Source of the DNA: Dryococelus australis
Taxonomy: Eukaryota > Arthropoda > Insecta > Phasmatodea > Phasmatidae
NCBI GenBank assembly: GCA_029891345.1
Contig: CM057005.1
Span: 64,073,260 to 64,137,259, forward strand
DNA: 64,000 nucleotides
Direction: 5' to 3'
Shown here: piece by piece, positions 12,197 to 21,130 of the stretch
Layout of the letters: each line of letters opens with the position of its first letter
Position numbering within the stretch: the first letter of the stretch is position 1
Translations under genes and position numbers: made by a program
Notes under the pieces: model-generated
What the model was told of the DNA's origin: nothing
The model's database searches: none
What the model saw: the letters and a program-made list of their open reading frames with translations, nothing else

Positions 12197-14532
12197 GCTG
12201 GTGTTCTGTGCCATCCCTTTGACTTGCAGAGACCTGCACAGTACCCGCGCTGCCAGTCGACCGTCTGGGCTGCGTTACAGATTCTCACCATGCTAATTGA
12301 TCGCACAATGTTGGCCGGGTCGGATGTGTTCCGCTGCTAAAGTTGTGAGTGTTTGCTGTACCTTAAATTTGATGGTTTCATTTCAGTCGGCTCGTACGTA
12401 AGTCGTTTGCTATTCTGTTGTACTAACCAGGATGGCCTGGTCTTGTCTGGCATCGTTTAACACAGTGCACAGCACCCGATGCTTGTGTAATATGGGATTG
12501 TGCTGGTTGGTAAGTGCGTATAACTATTTCCCTTTTCATTTTATCTTTATATCTGTTTACATCAGTATGTAGCAATGCTGATCTTATCGTTCCTGAGCTT
12601 CTTGGCTTTGCAAAATAATTTTTTATAAACTTTTATTTAACGCACATTGTTTGTATGTACGATGTCTGTTTGACCTCTATGTAGTGAACTGGCGTGCAGT
12701 CTGCCTGCAGCGCAGTACTATTCGTCAGGTTGCAGCCCAAAGTGCGGAAGGGGCCACCAGTGTTTAACTTCAATTTTTTAGTTTTCTCAGTCTAACCTGT
12801 TTTTTTTTGCATCAGTGTTGGTCAGGTTGCAAAACAAAGTTTGGAAGGGGCCAGCAAGGTTTAACTGCACATTTTTAGTCTTTTTAGTTTCACGAATGTA
12901 TAAATGAATGTATAAATAGCCTACACATATAATAAAAAAAGAAAATTGTTGAGACTAAAATTTGGAAAAATAAATTGGTAAAAAAAAAACATTTTAAAAC
13001 CAACCTTTTATTTATAAATGCACTAAAAAGAGAAAAAACAATTACGTAATTTGTAGGACATGTAAGACGTGGTCGAAAAGCTGTAACAAAATTTGCTATA
13101 AATTATTATGTTTGTATCAATTTATATTTAATATATGAAAGCTTGGCGCCTTATAGAATGTATACATCATTTGTGTAAGCATATATCTTGAGTGAGAATC
13201 TTAACTTTTCACAATATAAAATGTATACCTAATTTGCGTAATCGTAGTAAGCACATGTCGTGTATGGCTGTTAACTATTCGCGAAATAGAATGTATAATT
13301 CATTTATGCAAGTGTAGTAAGAATGTATATTGCGTAAGGCTCATAACTATTCGTGCCAAGCTTTTATATACGGTATTAAATATAAATTGACACTAACATA
13401 ATAATTCGTAGTAAAGTTTATTATTGGTTTTCGACCACGTCTTACAAGTCCTACAAATTCTGTAACTACTTACTACAATCATTTTTCTTTATAGTACTTT
13501 TATTGGCCTAAATAAAAGGTTGGTATTAAAATGTTGATGTGCACAAGGTTGCAAGTACGAGGTCCTGGTTAAGTGGAAACTTTTGAGATCCTTTATTTGT
13601 TTCCATGAAGATAAAGGTGAAAAGTCTATTCTCAGTTTCTTCACACTTCTTGTATCAAACCTTTGAAGTACGACACTTTCGGTTTTTTTCTAATAAGTAA
13701 TTTATCGCAGGCCTTTTATACTTTAACATAAAAAAAGTGTACATTTTTTTATGGATTGAAGTTTTGCCTGTATTTCATTTTTAAATTATATTATTTCATT
13801 TATAGTTAATGTGAATAAAAACGGGGAGACAATATGTGTGTTGTTAATTCCTAGTAAAAAATAGTTCTCATGGAAAATTATATTGAACTCAGTGCTCACG
13901 AATGCGGCGCGTTGTCCCTTTGGTGTAATTTTCGAGACTTTGCTATCTCACTCGGACTCAGTGTACACAATTTTATACATTACGCACGTGTAGGTAATTT
14001 TTCGTCTGTACTGCGCCTTGCGAAGCTCAATGACCAATGGTCTTACGGGTGGGTAAATTATTCGCGAACTATCTTACCGGTCTAGATCATAATTGGTTCA
14101 TAGTTACTGATATTTTGCACAGATACAGTTTAAAACTTTTTTTTTTTTTTTTTTTTTTTTTAAGGTCTCGTACCTTCCTTAATATTTGGTTAAGGTATAA
14201 AGTGTCACATATGTTTTCCTTTTACTTTGTCATGAATAATCACCTCCCGAAGTTGGTCGGTTTAATTGAGAAATCATCCTGTACATAGTTACTGTGACAG
14301 AATCGCAGATGTCGCCTGTGCCACCTTAACAGTTGTCACAAATACTTGAAAATGCCTGCTAAGCTCACTCCCTACTCACCTGGTCGAGGACCTCCGCCAG
14401 GTCGACCTGCTCCTCTAGCTCGGGCATGTAGACGCCGGCGTCTGAGAGCGGCGCGTCGCGACGCTGCTCCGCCGAGACGCAGCACGACGTCGCCAACAGG
14501 AGCGCCCACACCGCTACGCTGCTCCATGTCAT
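6276..14532 (-). CDS. CNMa: CNMamide neuropeptide precursor, three coding exons spanning 8.3 kb
   Basis: Joining 14532-14380, 10066-9868 and 6355-6276 on the minus strand gives 143 codons plus a TGA stop. Residues 1-21 are a signal peptide (hydrophobic core WALLLAT, cleavage expected after VSA). Residues 22-113 are an acidic, Leu-rich spacer. Lys114-Arg115 precede GSYMSLCHFKICNM (116-129), then Gly130 as amide donor, the cleavage site RKR (131-133) and a ten-residue tail. The CHFKICNM core with its Cys122-Cys127 pair is the hallmark of insect CNMamides, secreted ligands of the G-protein-coupled receptor CNMaR; the cysteines form a disulfide ring in known members. Intron 1 (10067-14379) is phase 0 and intron 2 (6356-9867) is phase 1; all four borders are GT/AG. 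The frame is intact throughout. The family assignment is very secure; expression and 5' UTR structure are not visible. Confidence 0.95.
6470..6605 (+). repeat. tRNA-derived SINE remnant in CNMa intron 2
   Basis: GAAACGTGGTTAGTCC resembles a pol III A box and CCAGGTTAAGTTCCTGGC a decayed B box in its stem. They are followed by the non-tRNA body ATTGATCTTGGCC. It sits about 120 bases upstream (in gene order) of the exon 3 acceptor, on the antisense strand. Family unknown. Confidence 0.5.
6606..8176. other. CNMa intron 2, unassigned part
   Basis: No exon-like or transposon structure recognised. Contains an A-run at 7851-7871 and a C-run at 8041-8054, which often mark old retroelement tails or slippage sites. 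Confidence 0.5.
8177..8409 (+). mobile_element. MITE family 1, short form, in CNMa intron 2
   Basis: TAGGCTGTTGATGGTAGAGT at the left and GCTCTCTTTACCATGAATAG at the right as terminal inverted repeats. The short-form interior contains GAGGTCCTAGTTACTTTTTC, AATAAACACAGTGTGTATA and AAATATATTTATTAACTA. About 233 bp. Confidence 0.85.
8757..9305. repeat. Dispersed repeat family 4, longer copy, in CNMa intron 2
   Basis: The 8866-9180 core (ATTCGAGAAAAAGAGTTTTC, CTGTACATGCATAGTGCTG, CCGCGTTCCTTCGGCAGAG) recurs at about 45700-46030. Outer edges read GCAGTGGC at the left and CACTACACACCACGG at the right, suggestive of a DNA element with GTGG/CCAC ends. No protein motif seen. Confidence 0.6.
9868..10066 (-). 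CDS. CNMa: CNMa coding exon 2 (spacer and Lys-Arg site)
   Basis: The acceptor TTTGGTGCAG ends at 10067 and the exon then reads GDQELDESENEAARLQKL onward for 66 codons, ending DKRGS plus the first T of a split codon. The donor is GTGAGT at 9867-9862. The middle (AARLQKLASFLNVLRSTL) looks amphipathic and helical, as in many neuropeptide spacers. The open frame continues past 9868 into the intron, which makes the exon look longer than it is. The frame joins exon 1 in phase 0. Confidence 0.92.
10076..10165 (+). mobile_element. MITE family 2 fragment beside the CNMa exon 2 acceptor
   Basis: ACAACTTTCCTGAAGCCCTG followed by CACGCTATTCCTCC and CTCGTGCAAACTAAGCTTAA matches the left end of family 2. 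Its edge lies about ten bases from the exon 2 splice acceptor, so the branch-point and polypyrimidine region of the exon (minus strand) falls within or next to the element. Confidence 0.6.
10166..10890. other. CNMa intron 1, pyrimidine-rich tract and unassigned sequence
   Basis: From about 10320 to 10640 the plus strand is strongly C/T-rich, with recurrent CATTCC, CTGCTCT and CATGCTCT phrases and a recurrent GGCCATNTTTGA phrase. This gives several overlapping false reading frames. No protein similarity recognised. Confidence 0.5.
10890..10975 (-). repeat. Probable tRNA-derived SINE head, CNMa intron 1
   Basis: The minus strand reads GTGGTCTAGTTGCGGG (A-box-like) and GTAGTCGGATCGAAACTGC (B-box-like) at tRNA spacing. 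The body beyond was not matched to a second copy in the window. Confidence 0.4.
11170..12522. mobile_element. 1.35-kb element with ~345-bp terminal inverted repeats, in CNMa intron 1
   Basis: The left arm (11170-11515) and right arm (12522 down to about 12087) are near-identical when one is reverse-complemented. Shared blocks include CCAACCAGCACA, GATGCCAGACAAGACCAGGC, CAACAGAATAGCAAACGACT and GCACACATGCACTTTCCATT. The right arm is broken by a (TA)n microsatellite plus a few tens of bases at 12117-12196. The loop (about 11516-12086) has no transposase motif. Arms this long fit a foldback element or a deleted Polinton-type element; neither is proved. Confidence 0.75.
12141..12194. repeat. (TA)n microsatellite
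   Basis: About 27 uninterrupted TA units inside the right arm of the long inverted-repeat element. Confidence 0.95.
12985..13535. mobile_element. Foldback element with internal ~70-bp tandem repeats, in CNMa intron 1
   Basis: Arms of roughly 150 bp: the left arm has CATTTTAAAACCAACCTTTT, ATTTGTAGGACATGTAAGAC and GTGGTCGAAAA, and the right arm has their reverse complements. Between the arms (about 13146-13360) a unit of some 70 bases containing AGAATGTATA, CATTTGYGTAA and CTTAACTATTCGC repeats three times. No coding capacity. A second, right-half copy lies at 19660-19975. Confidence 0.75.
13755..13970 (-). mobile_element. MITE family 2 fragment, reverse orientation
   Basis: GTGTGTTGTTAATTCCTAGT, AAAAATAGTTCTCATG and AATGCGGCGCGTTGTCCCTT match the reverse complement of the family 2 interior. 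Ends are lost. Confidence 0.6.
14100..14283. mobile_element. Right half of a Tc1/mariner-type MITE
   Basis: GATATTTTGCACAGATACAG, a T-run, GGTATAAAGTGTCACATATG and a terminal ATCATCCTGTA match the right half of the element at 53433-53827. The left half is missing. Confidence 0.65.
14380..14532 (-). CDS. CNMa: CNMa coding exon 1 (signal peptide)
   Basis: The start ATG is at 14532-14530 and the exon runs 51 codons to ...CTCGACCAG, followed by the donor GTGAGT. It encodes MTWSSVAVWALLLATSCCVSA and the start of the acidic spacer. The two bases before the ATG follow a TTGCAG, so a 5' UTR intron could end at 14535, but the stretch before it is only moderately pyrimidine-rich. The exon and about 100 bases upstream are CpG-rich compared with the AT-rich surroundings, as expected near a promoter. 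Confidence 0.9.
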
Positions 14533-14568
14533 GCCTGCAACACACCGGGGCGCGGCGTGGTATTACGT

Positions 14569-14576
14569 TGACGTCG
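14569..14576 (-). promoter_or_regulatory. CRE-like site upstream of the CNMa start codon
   Basis: The minus strand reads CGACGTCA, seven of eight bases of the cAMP-response element TGACGTCA, about 40 bases before the CNMa ATG in the CpG-rich block. CRE/CREB control is common for neuropeptide genes; use here is inference, and the site could lie in the 5' UTR. Confidence 0.2.
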
Positions 14577-14582
14577 GAGGTG

Positions 14583-14865
14583 GAGTGGAGTGTAGTGGAG
14601 AGATCAGGGCGGGCCGTAAGGGCGTTGGATATCAAAAGCTTAACAATTACATGTCTGTAACAAATACTGTTCAATTTGCACGCTTCGTATGCGATGACAT
14701 TTTCCTTGAATAAAAAAAAGTTGCACTTTTATGTTTTTTGAATGATTTGATGTGAAATACAAAATTCTTCTGTTTTGCTGCTGCCAAAATAACAAATACC
14801 AAGTCGTAAAAAGGGGAAAAAATTACGATGTGAACTAATACCATGGACTGCTGCTTGACATAGCT
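14583..14865. other. CNMa upstream region
   Basis: The first ~60 bases above the start codon are GC-rich, then the sequence becomes AT-rich. No convincing TATA box on the minus strand; more 5' exons could lie anywhere to the right. Confidence 0.4.
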
Positions 14866-15769
14866 TACAAGCTGATTCACGAGGATTTACCGCCACTCAC
14901 AGGGCCTATTCCTTGCATCATTTGGAGCAGAATATGTCATATAAATGTGGGTCCTATTCCCAATATTTACAGAGTAATTCGGAAAATTTGAAAAAAAAAA
15001 TGACTAATAAAATAATAACCCTTGCAGAAGTCAATACAGGGCAGTATTATCAGACAGTATTGTTTACAATTGAGCATCACAATTGCGTCTAACAAGCTTA
15101 CAAAAGATGTTTGAAAATGTTTTCGTCTACTTCCTTACACTTGGCCGCACGCTTATGAACCGCACGTGTTTGCTCTACGTAACTGCACGCGGCTGTCTTT
15201 GATTTCTGTAGCGGCATTCATGATACGCGCAAGTACTTCCTCACGTGTTTGTGCAGTTCTTCGGTAAACAATATCCTTCATCCATCCCCATACGGAATAA
15301 TCAAGTGGTGATAGATATGGCGATGGAGGAGGCCAGGGGGGTAAACCTCCTCGTCCTATCCATCTCTCAGGAAAATGCACATTTAAGTGTTCAACCACAG
15401 CACGATTGAAGTGAGGAGGTGCACCGTCATGCTGGGAGATCTTATGGAGTCTCACTGCTAACGGGATATCATCGAGTAACAGCGGCAGTTCTTGTTGCAA
15501 AAATTGCAGATACACCACACCAGTCAAGTGTCCTGGAAAAATGAACAGCCCAATCAGCTGACGTGTAAGACACCACACCACACATTGATGTTAAAACGGT
15601 GTTGTAAACTCCTTTTCATTGTGGGTGGGTATGCTGACTGTCGAATTACTTGGGAATGGAACCCACATACATGCGCACACACGCGCGCACGCGCGCGATA
15701 GATTTAGCTACAAATGATGCAAGGAACAGGCCTTGTGCGTGGCGGTAACTCCTCGTGGATCATCCTGTA
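14866..15769 (-). mobile_element. Tc1/mariner-superfamily transposon, internally deleted
   Basis: About 100-bp terminal inverted repeats: the left has GATTCACGAGGATTTACCGC and GGCCTATTCCTTGCATCATT, and the right is its reverse complement ending GATCATCCTGTA. The flanks fit a TA target. Inside lies the C-terminal half of a DDE transposase on the minus strand (next entry). At 904 bp it lacks the N-terminal DNA-binding region. Confidence 0.8.
15153..15560 (-). pseudogene. Tc1/mariner-type DDE transposase fragment
   Basis: The frame gives QHDGAPPHFNRAVVEHLN, RWIGRGG and PLDYSVWGWMKDIVYRR, the second and third catalytic blocks of insect Tc1/mariner-like transposases (second Asp in QHDGAPPH; the expected SPDLTPLD is here SPYLSPLD, so the conserved Asp of that motif is Tyr). 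The N-terminal helix-turn-helix domain and first catalytic Asp are absent. It lies between the inverted repeats of the host element. It is a dead remnant. Confidence 0.8.
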
Positions 15770-16426
15770 TGTGTAATCACCAAATAACAGTTCATGCATT
15801 AAAATAAAGTGTTATAAATATGCAAACGTTTGCGTATATTTAACCATTTTCTCCTTCATATTTATGGTTTTTTGTTTGGTAATTAAATGTGTCACGCGGT
15901 AGCCCATTGCATTATACTTCACGTTGAAAATATTATCATCTGTACAGCCTGGTTAGTAATTTTTACTATTGCTGTAGTGAAACAGAAAAGTTTATATATA
16001 TATATAGTGTACATTTTTTTATTCAGGGAAAATGTCATCGCATACATTTAAGTTGAACAATGTGTAGTACAAATATAAAATAATTAATTTTTTGGTATCC
16101 ATCAACCTTAAAGGGGAATCAGTGTCCGCCATCTTAGCGTTTCCAATTTATCGCCGTAATTTCCGTTTTAAATTGTTTAACGGAAATTTTTCGCACGGCA
16201 AAGCATAAATAATATTTTATCGTCCCTCGTCAAATTGTTTTCGTTTGACTGCCATTGTCAGATTTTTTAATTTGTAACAGCCGAGACGAAATAAGTGGTT
16301 GTTTCTTACAGGCGATTATACGCAGAAATTTTTTTTTGTCCTTTTTACTGAGAAATAGTTTGTTATTTTACAAATGTTTGTAATAGTACACACGTTTATC
16401 CTGTAAAATTACGTGTTTGTAAAACT
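15770..16426. other. Unassigned AT-rich sequence with one MITE-like end
   Basis: At 16108-16140, CTTAAAGGGGAATCAGTGTC followed by CGCCATCTTAG matches the end of the inverted-repeat element at 33444-33813. Otherwise nothing recognised. Confidence 0.4.
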
Positions 16427-16790
16427 ACAGGGGCCGTGTTTGTAATAGACATCAAGAAATGTTTGTACTATACTGACCCGTATCCGCGAGCTCAAAGCAA
16501 AATGGCGAACACTCAACGTAAAATCGTATATAGCTGTTTGTGCAAAAACTAGGGGTGCTTTAAAGTGTTGTTGCGTGCAAAAAGAAATGTATTGCAAGTT
16601 TGAATAACGCAAAACACTGATAACAATTGGGTCATAATAAAACGACTATAACTTTACAAACATGTGACTTATTAACAGTTAATGTTGTATATGTACACAG
16701 AACTCTTAAAATGCAATAAATGCGTTCTTCGTAACCGAATAACTTCACTAATATTTTGTAGGTATTTGCTGGTATAGTCATAGTACAAAA
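16427..16790. repeat. Dispersed repeat family 5, copy 1
   Basis: CAGGGGCCGTGTTTGTAATA, CTGACCCGTATCC, GAGCTCAAAGCAAAATGGCG and AAATCGTATATAGCTGTTTG recur in the same order at 24899-25290. No ends or coding content identified. Confidence 0.65.
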
Positions 16791-16805
16791 ATTATTGTAA
16801 AAACT

Positions 16806-16915
16806 TTGTTAGTCAAGTTAGTTTTGTGGTTAAGGGTGTGGGATGATAACGCAAGGGACGTGGATTCCAATCCTCGTGCTGGGAAGGTGTATCTTTTTTT
16901 TTTTTTTTTTATCAA
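16806..16915 (+). repeat. Short tRNA-like SINE with T-rich tail
   Basis: TGTGGTTAAGGGTGTGGG (A-box-like) and CGTGGATTCCAATCC (B-box-like) at tRNA spacing, followed by a T-run at 16891-16909 that could be a pol III terminator. Similar B-box plus T-tail structures occur near 21540 and 30500. Confidence 0.5.
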
Positions 16916-17254
16916 TAATGTAAGTTGTAATACAAGCCTATCATTTGTAATATTACAAATATATGTTTAACGAATTTTACAAGAAAACTGTTTGCAGTTC
17001 TAGGAAAGATTTTCTTGGCAACTGGGTTTCCATGGTTTGTTCTTGTATAAGCAAAAAAAAATTACAGCTTAAGAGAGGAGATTAGCAAAGCCAGGCAAGC
17101 AATAAAGGCTTTAGGAAAAGTACAAAAGATTTTTTTTGGATTTTGTGTCCGTAAAATATAATGCAACGCCACTAAATGCAGGCTGTGAAGAGATTTACGT
17201 AAACTAAATATGGCGGAGACTAATTCTTTTATCATTGACGGCTATACGATAGAT

Positions 17255-17450
17255 TATGGCGGTGAAGTGAGGAGAGTATAGAGCATCGCCGGAATGCAAG
17301 TTGGGGGAAACGGAAGATCCCTGAGAAAACCCGCCGACCAGCTGCATCATCCGGCACGATTCCCACATGCGAAAATACGGGAGCAACCCCGCTGGGAATC
17401 GAACCCAGTTCGCCTTGGTGGGAGGCGAGCAGTCTAACCGCTCCCTCCCT
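17255..17450 (-). repeat. tRNA-derived SINE (family S1)
   Basis: On the minus strand: GAGCGGTTAGACTGCTCGCC (A box) and GGTTCGATTCCCAGC (B box), then the family body CATGTGGGAATCGTGCCGGA, GGTCGGCGGGTTTTCTCAGG and TTCCGGCGATGCTC. It matches copies at 23140, 23391, 26965 and 27824. Confidence 0.85.
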
Positions 17451-17467
17451 TATAGCTATATGATGTA

Positions 17468-17701
17468 AGGCTGTTCACGGTAAAGTGAGTACTTTTGAAA
17501 GTCTTCTCATTTGGAATAGTGGTCAAAAATGTGTTTTATTTTGGCGTTAGACGTAAACTTCCGAGCGCAGTAGAATACACACACATTGTTTATTACTTAC
17601 ATAGGCAATATTTATTTAGAAATGTGGATAAGGGATAAAAGATGGCTGAGAGATAAAAGTAACTAGGGCCTCAAAAGTGCTCACTTTACCGTGAACAGCC
17701 T
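17468..17701 (-). mobile_element. MITE family 1, short form, reverse orientation
   Basis: AGGCTGTTCACGGTAAAGTG at the left and CACTTTACCGTGAACAGCCT at the right, flanked by TA. The interior is the reverse complement of the short form (AAAAGTAACTAGGGCCTC at the right). Confidence 0.9.
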
Positions 17702-17859
17702 ATAAAAATAAGTGTATGCATGGCTATCACGAATACTCATGTTATTTTAGGTCACGTATAGAACTTGAGATATTAAAATGCTGTTGATTTTGGCAAACGT
17801 CGATACATTTACAGAAATCTTTTCCGGTGTCAAAGCAGGGTCAGCATGGATGACAGGAG

Positions 17860-18110
17860 GCTGGCGGTAATTGGAGTCAGGTGTTGTCTGAGAGACAGGC
17901 TTGTCGTTTCCAGCCACCCAGAAGAATGTTCGGGGTGAGATGGGGATGGAGCAGTGGTGGAACGAATATGGGGGAGGTAACGGGTCTGCCACGAGAAAAC
18001 CCCCTGACCCATTGCAGTGTCCACCTCACTTTCCAAAAGAGACTAAAATTAACCCGTACTTCCCAATCGTGGCCTGGGGGTGAGCTGGAGACACCAGCAG
18101 TGTAAACCTG
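17860..18110 (-). repeat. Diverged SINE-like repeat
   Basis: GGGTGAGATGGGGATGGAGC, AACGGGTCTGCCACGAGAAA and CCCCCTGACC parallel the body of family S1 with many changes. Past it, CCAATCGTGGCCTGGGGGT could be a decayed promoter region. Assignment is tentative. Confidence 0.4.
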
Positions 18111-18504
18111 TGACAGAGCCGAAATTAGTTCGGTTTTGGTTTTATTTTTCATTCTTGTAATTTTCGTTTTAAATCTTGTAATGATTTTTCTTGGAACACC
18201 ACAACAATCACGTCGTACTCACATAGCCCCGACCAGCAATTCACCGCAAGCATGATAGATCTGACGTAAACTCGACAATTCTGTCGTACAACCAGCAGTT
18301 TTGGATTAGAAATTAGTTCTGTTCTTCTTCGTGTCGTGCGGCCCCACGCACAGTGTGTACAACCTTGTAAAATGAAATTGTACGATAAGCTTTCCCTACA
18401 ATGGGAAATACGTAGCTTAAAAAAAAAAAAAATGGAAATAATTTTATTTAACACTTATAAATAATAATTTTACCTTTGTATTAACTAGCTATAAAATTTT
18501 TTCA

Positions 18505-18710
18505 CCATCATGTATTCCAAATTTCCCGTCTGCCCACCGCCTCTGAAATTAGCGGAGTTAATCAACGCCTACTAAATGGATCCGAAAAATTCTAATCGTA
18601 TCGCGACAGTTAACTGTCGGGCTGTAAATTCCAGCGGTCACATTGAAAATGGTCGTTGTTGTGCTGTGCTCGCGTCGGGGCTGTGTGATTCCGGCATCAG
18701 CCGCTTGAGC
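18505..18710. repeat. Dispersed repeat family 6, copy 1
   Basis: CATGTATTCCAAATTTCCC, CACCGCCTCTGAAA, GCTGTAAATTCCAGCGGTCA and TGTGTGATTCCGGCATCAG align with 52543-52747. CpG-rich compared with its surroundings. Nature unknown; it could be a LINE or SINE part. Confidence 0.55.
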
Positions 18711-18806
18711 GCCGTGGTCGACGTTCGTACTCGCGTTCGGGAGAACTCGGTTCGACTACCGGTTCAGCTATCGCGATTTCTGTTCTCCATGTTTTCCCGA
18801 CATCGT

Positions 18807-18922
18807 CCCAGGCGAATACTGGAACGTGAGACGGTTCCGTAACTACAGGCCATTGCCGACACGTCCCAGGCGAATACTGGAACGTGAGACGGTTCCGTAA
18901 CTACAGGCCATTGCCGACACGT
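18807..18922. repeat. Exact 58-bp tandem duplication
   Basis: Two consecutive identical units starting CCCAGGCGAATACTGGAACG and ending GCCGACACGT (18807-18864 and 18865-18922). Perfect identity suggests a recent event, or possibly an assembly artefact. Confidence 0.95.
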
Positions 18923-19009
18923 TCCCCGTTTTGGCTTCCCTGTCCGCGAGACAACGGGCGAACCGAGTGGCATGCGTCCAGTAAAGTCGGCAAACGAAAC
19001 CGTTTGTGA

Positions 19010-19255
19010 TGACTTAAATTATTTCTTTAATTTTGTTTCGTTTAATGAATCGAAGTGTAAAAACGAGCAGATTTGCAAAAGTTTTCTTTTTTTTTTTGTA
19101 ATAATTTCACAGTTGCACTTGACTGGCGCATGAATGAAGTGACGAGAACTACGGCAATGTTAATTTTACACAATGCGGAAGGATACACAACTGGTATAAA
19201 AGTATATCTCAAGCAGGTTTTTCAAAAGTGCGCTCACTTTTACCGCGAACAGCCT
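19010..19255 (-). mobile_element. MITE family 1, long form, truncated
   Basis: Reverse-oriented right half: GAATCGAAGTGTAAAAACGA, ATGAATGAAGTGACGAGA and TTTTACCGCGAACAGCCT. The other end is missing. Confidence 0.75.
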
Positions 19256-19659
19256 ATAACTTTATTGTTGGCGGGGGCACCATGAAGCAGATCAGCGTGT
19301 TTTATTTTTCCCCAGGCGACGAAGAACTGCGTCGCGACGCGCGAGAGATCACCGACAGGCTTAGAAGCTGTACCGCGTGGAATTTATCTCAACACATCGC
19401 ATCACGGGTGGTCAGTTCACGGAATGCCCGGGCAGTTCACGGCCGCGGATGTCGTCAGTCGCGAGATGTCAAAGAGACGGCCGCTTTTACGTTGATACGC
19501 TCCCCAACATGGTGACTTACTTTCGCGCGAAACGTGTTGATGATCTCGAGAAAGCTGGGGAGCACCCTGCAGTATAGACCGAATGCGCTGCTAAGTTTTT
19601 TTTTCGCATAAGGAGCTTGCAAGGAAGGAATGGCAACTCGACAGTACGAGAGAACCTTA

Positions 19660-19975
19660 ACCGTATTCATGCTATTGCGTAAGCAAATATCTTGTGCAAG
19701 GCTCTTAACTAATCGCAGTATAGAATGTATGCCTCATTTTCTTAATCTTAGTAACTGTCTATCTTGCGTAAGGTTCTTCACTATTCGCGCCAAGCTTTTA
19801 TATACTAAATATAAATTGTTACAAAAATATTAATTTGTAGTACAGTTTATTGCTGCTGTTCGTCCACGTCTTACAAGTTTTGCACATTATGTAACTACAA
19901 CTATAATTATCTTACTCTTTGTAGTGCATTTGTAAATACAAGTTTGTTTTTAAAATGTTTTTTTTTTTACCGTTA
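19660..19975. mobile_element. Partial copy of the foldback/tandem element of 12985-13535
   Basis: Two internal ~70-bp units (AGAATGTATGCCTCATTTTC, CTTGCGTAAGG) followed by CGCGCCAAGCTTTTATATAC, GTCCACGTCTTACAAGTTTT and a terminal TAAAATGTTTT T-run. The left arm is absent. Confidence 0.7.
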
Positions 19976-20194
19976 ACTTATTTTAATTTTGGCCTAAGTT
20001 TTCCGGGCGATAGTATCGATTGTTCCGTTTTTCGGCAGTTATTAAATTTCACGCCAGAAACGTACTTAAGAGAATATGAATCATGGTCATGGGCTTCCAA
20101 ATACTACTTTATAAACCATTTCACGTGAATCATGAAGATACACGTTCATTAACTATCAGCTGTGAACGTCACATAGAAGAAGAATGCTGTGCTA

Positions 20195-20439
20195 TAGGCC
20201 GTTCACTGTAAAGTGAGCACTTTTGAGGTCCTAGTTACTTTTTTCCTTTCAGGCATTTTTTTAAATCCATTAGCTACCTTTTAAAGTAAATTTGCTATGT
20301 AGCCTAAGAAATAAACACAGCTTGTGTGTGTATTCCACTGCACTAAGAAGTAACGCCTAAGGCTAAAATAAAATTTATTTATTGACTATGATTCCAAATG
20401 AGAGGGTTTTCAGAATTGCTCACTTTACCGTGAACAGCC
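20195..20439 (+). mobile_element. MITE family 1, short form
   Basis: TAGGCCGTTCACTGTAAAGT to TGCTCACTTTACCGTGAACAG with the standard short interior. The terminal ACTTTACCGTGAAC is repeated once just outside the right end (20440-20453). Confidence 0.9.
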
Positions 20440-20454
20440 ACTTTACCGTGAACC

Positions 20455-21130
20455 ATGTCAGAATTATGGATGTTGGCCACGGAAGAATTTGTTACAGTAT
20501 TTTATAACTGTACCACATACTCTTCAACTTGTAGACATTATCTGCGACTACATTTCCTGAAGAATTTTTTTTTTTTTTTAGATTGCATGTGTTTTTGCAA
20601 AATGACGTGCCAAAGTCAAATTGCCACGGTTTTTTGTAATACATAAATTAAATAAAAACAAACTCTCTGAAAAAAATTCAACAATGGCATCTGAAAGGTC
20701 TTGCATTAATTCATTTTAAGGAATGCTTAACAAAACTTATTTTCCAAAAATTATATGCAGCCAAAAATAACAAATGTAAAATAATTCTTTTTTTTTTTTT
20801 TTTTTTTTTTTCCAGAATTTTTTTTTTATTGCAAAAACATTTCTCTTTACAGTTTTGTGGATATCTTGAAATAGCTGTTGCCATCTTCTTTCGGTGTTAA
20901 TTATCTAATTTCTTTACCAAAAATAGTTTCCAATGTTTGTTAAAGTTCTAAAAGACAAAATTCGAGCTGGTTACATGTATTTATGCGAAAACTATATGCT
21001 CAAAAATAATTTTTTGCAAGGAAAGTGTAATCACTTATAATGCCAACGCTCTTAAATTACTCAAACCAAGTACGTGTTTCTACATTATCTAAAGAGAAAA
21101 GGTACATGACTGTTAATCGTATATTAATAT
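20455..21130. other. Unassigned AT-rich sequence
   Basis: Contains T-runs at 20567-20579 and 20789-20811. Nothing recognised. Confidence 0.5.

Noticed and set aside
12054..12306. Three overlapping frames with Tyr-Ile runs
   Set aside because: Translations of the (TA)n microsatellite.
14346..14674. Two 100-codon frames on both strands over CNMa exon 1
   Set aside because: Out-of-frame shadows of the GC-rich exon 1; the real frame starts at 14532 minus.
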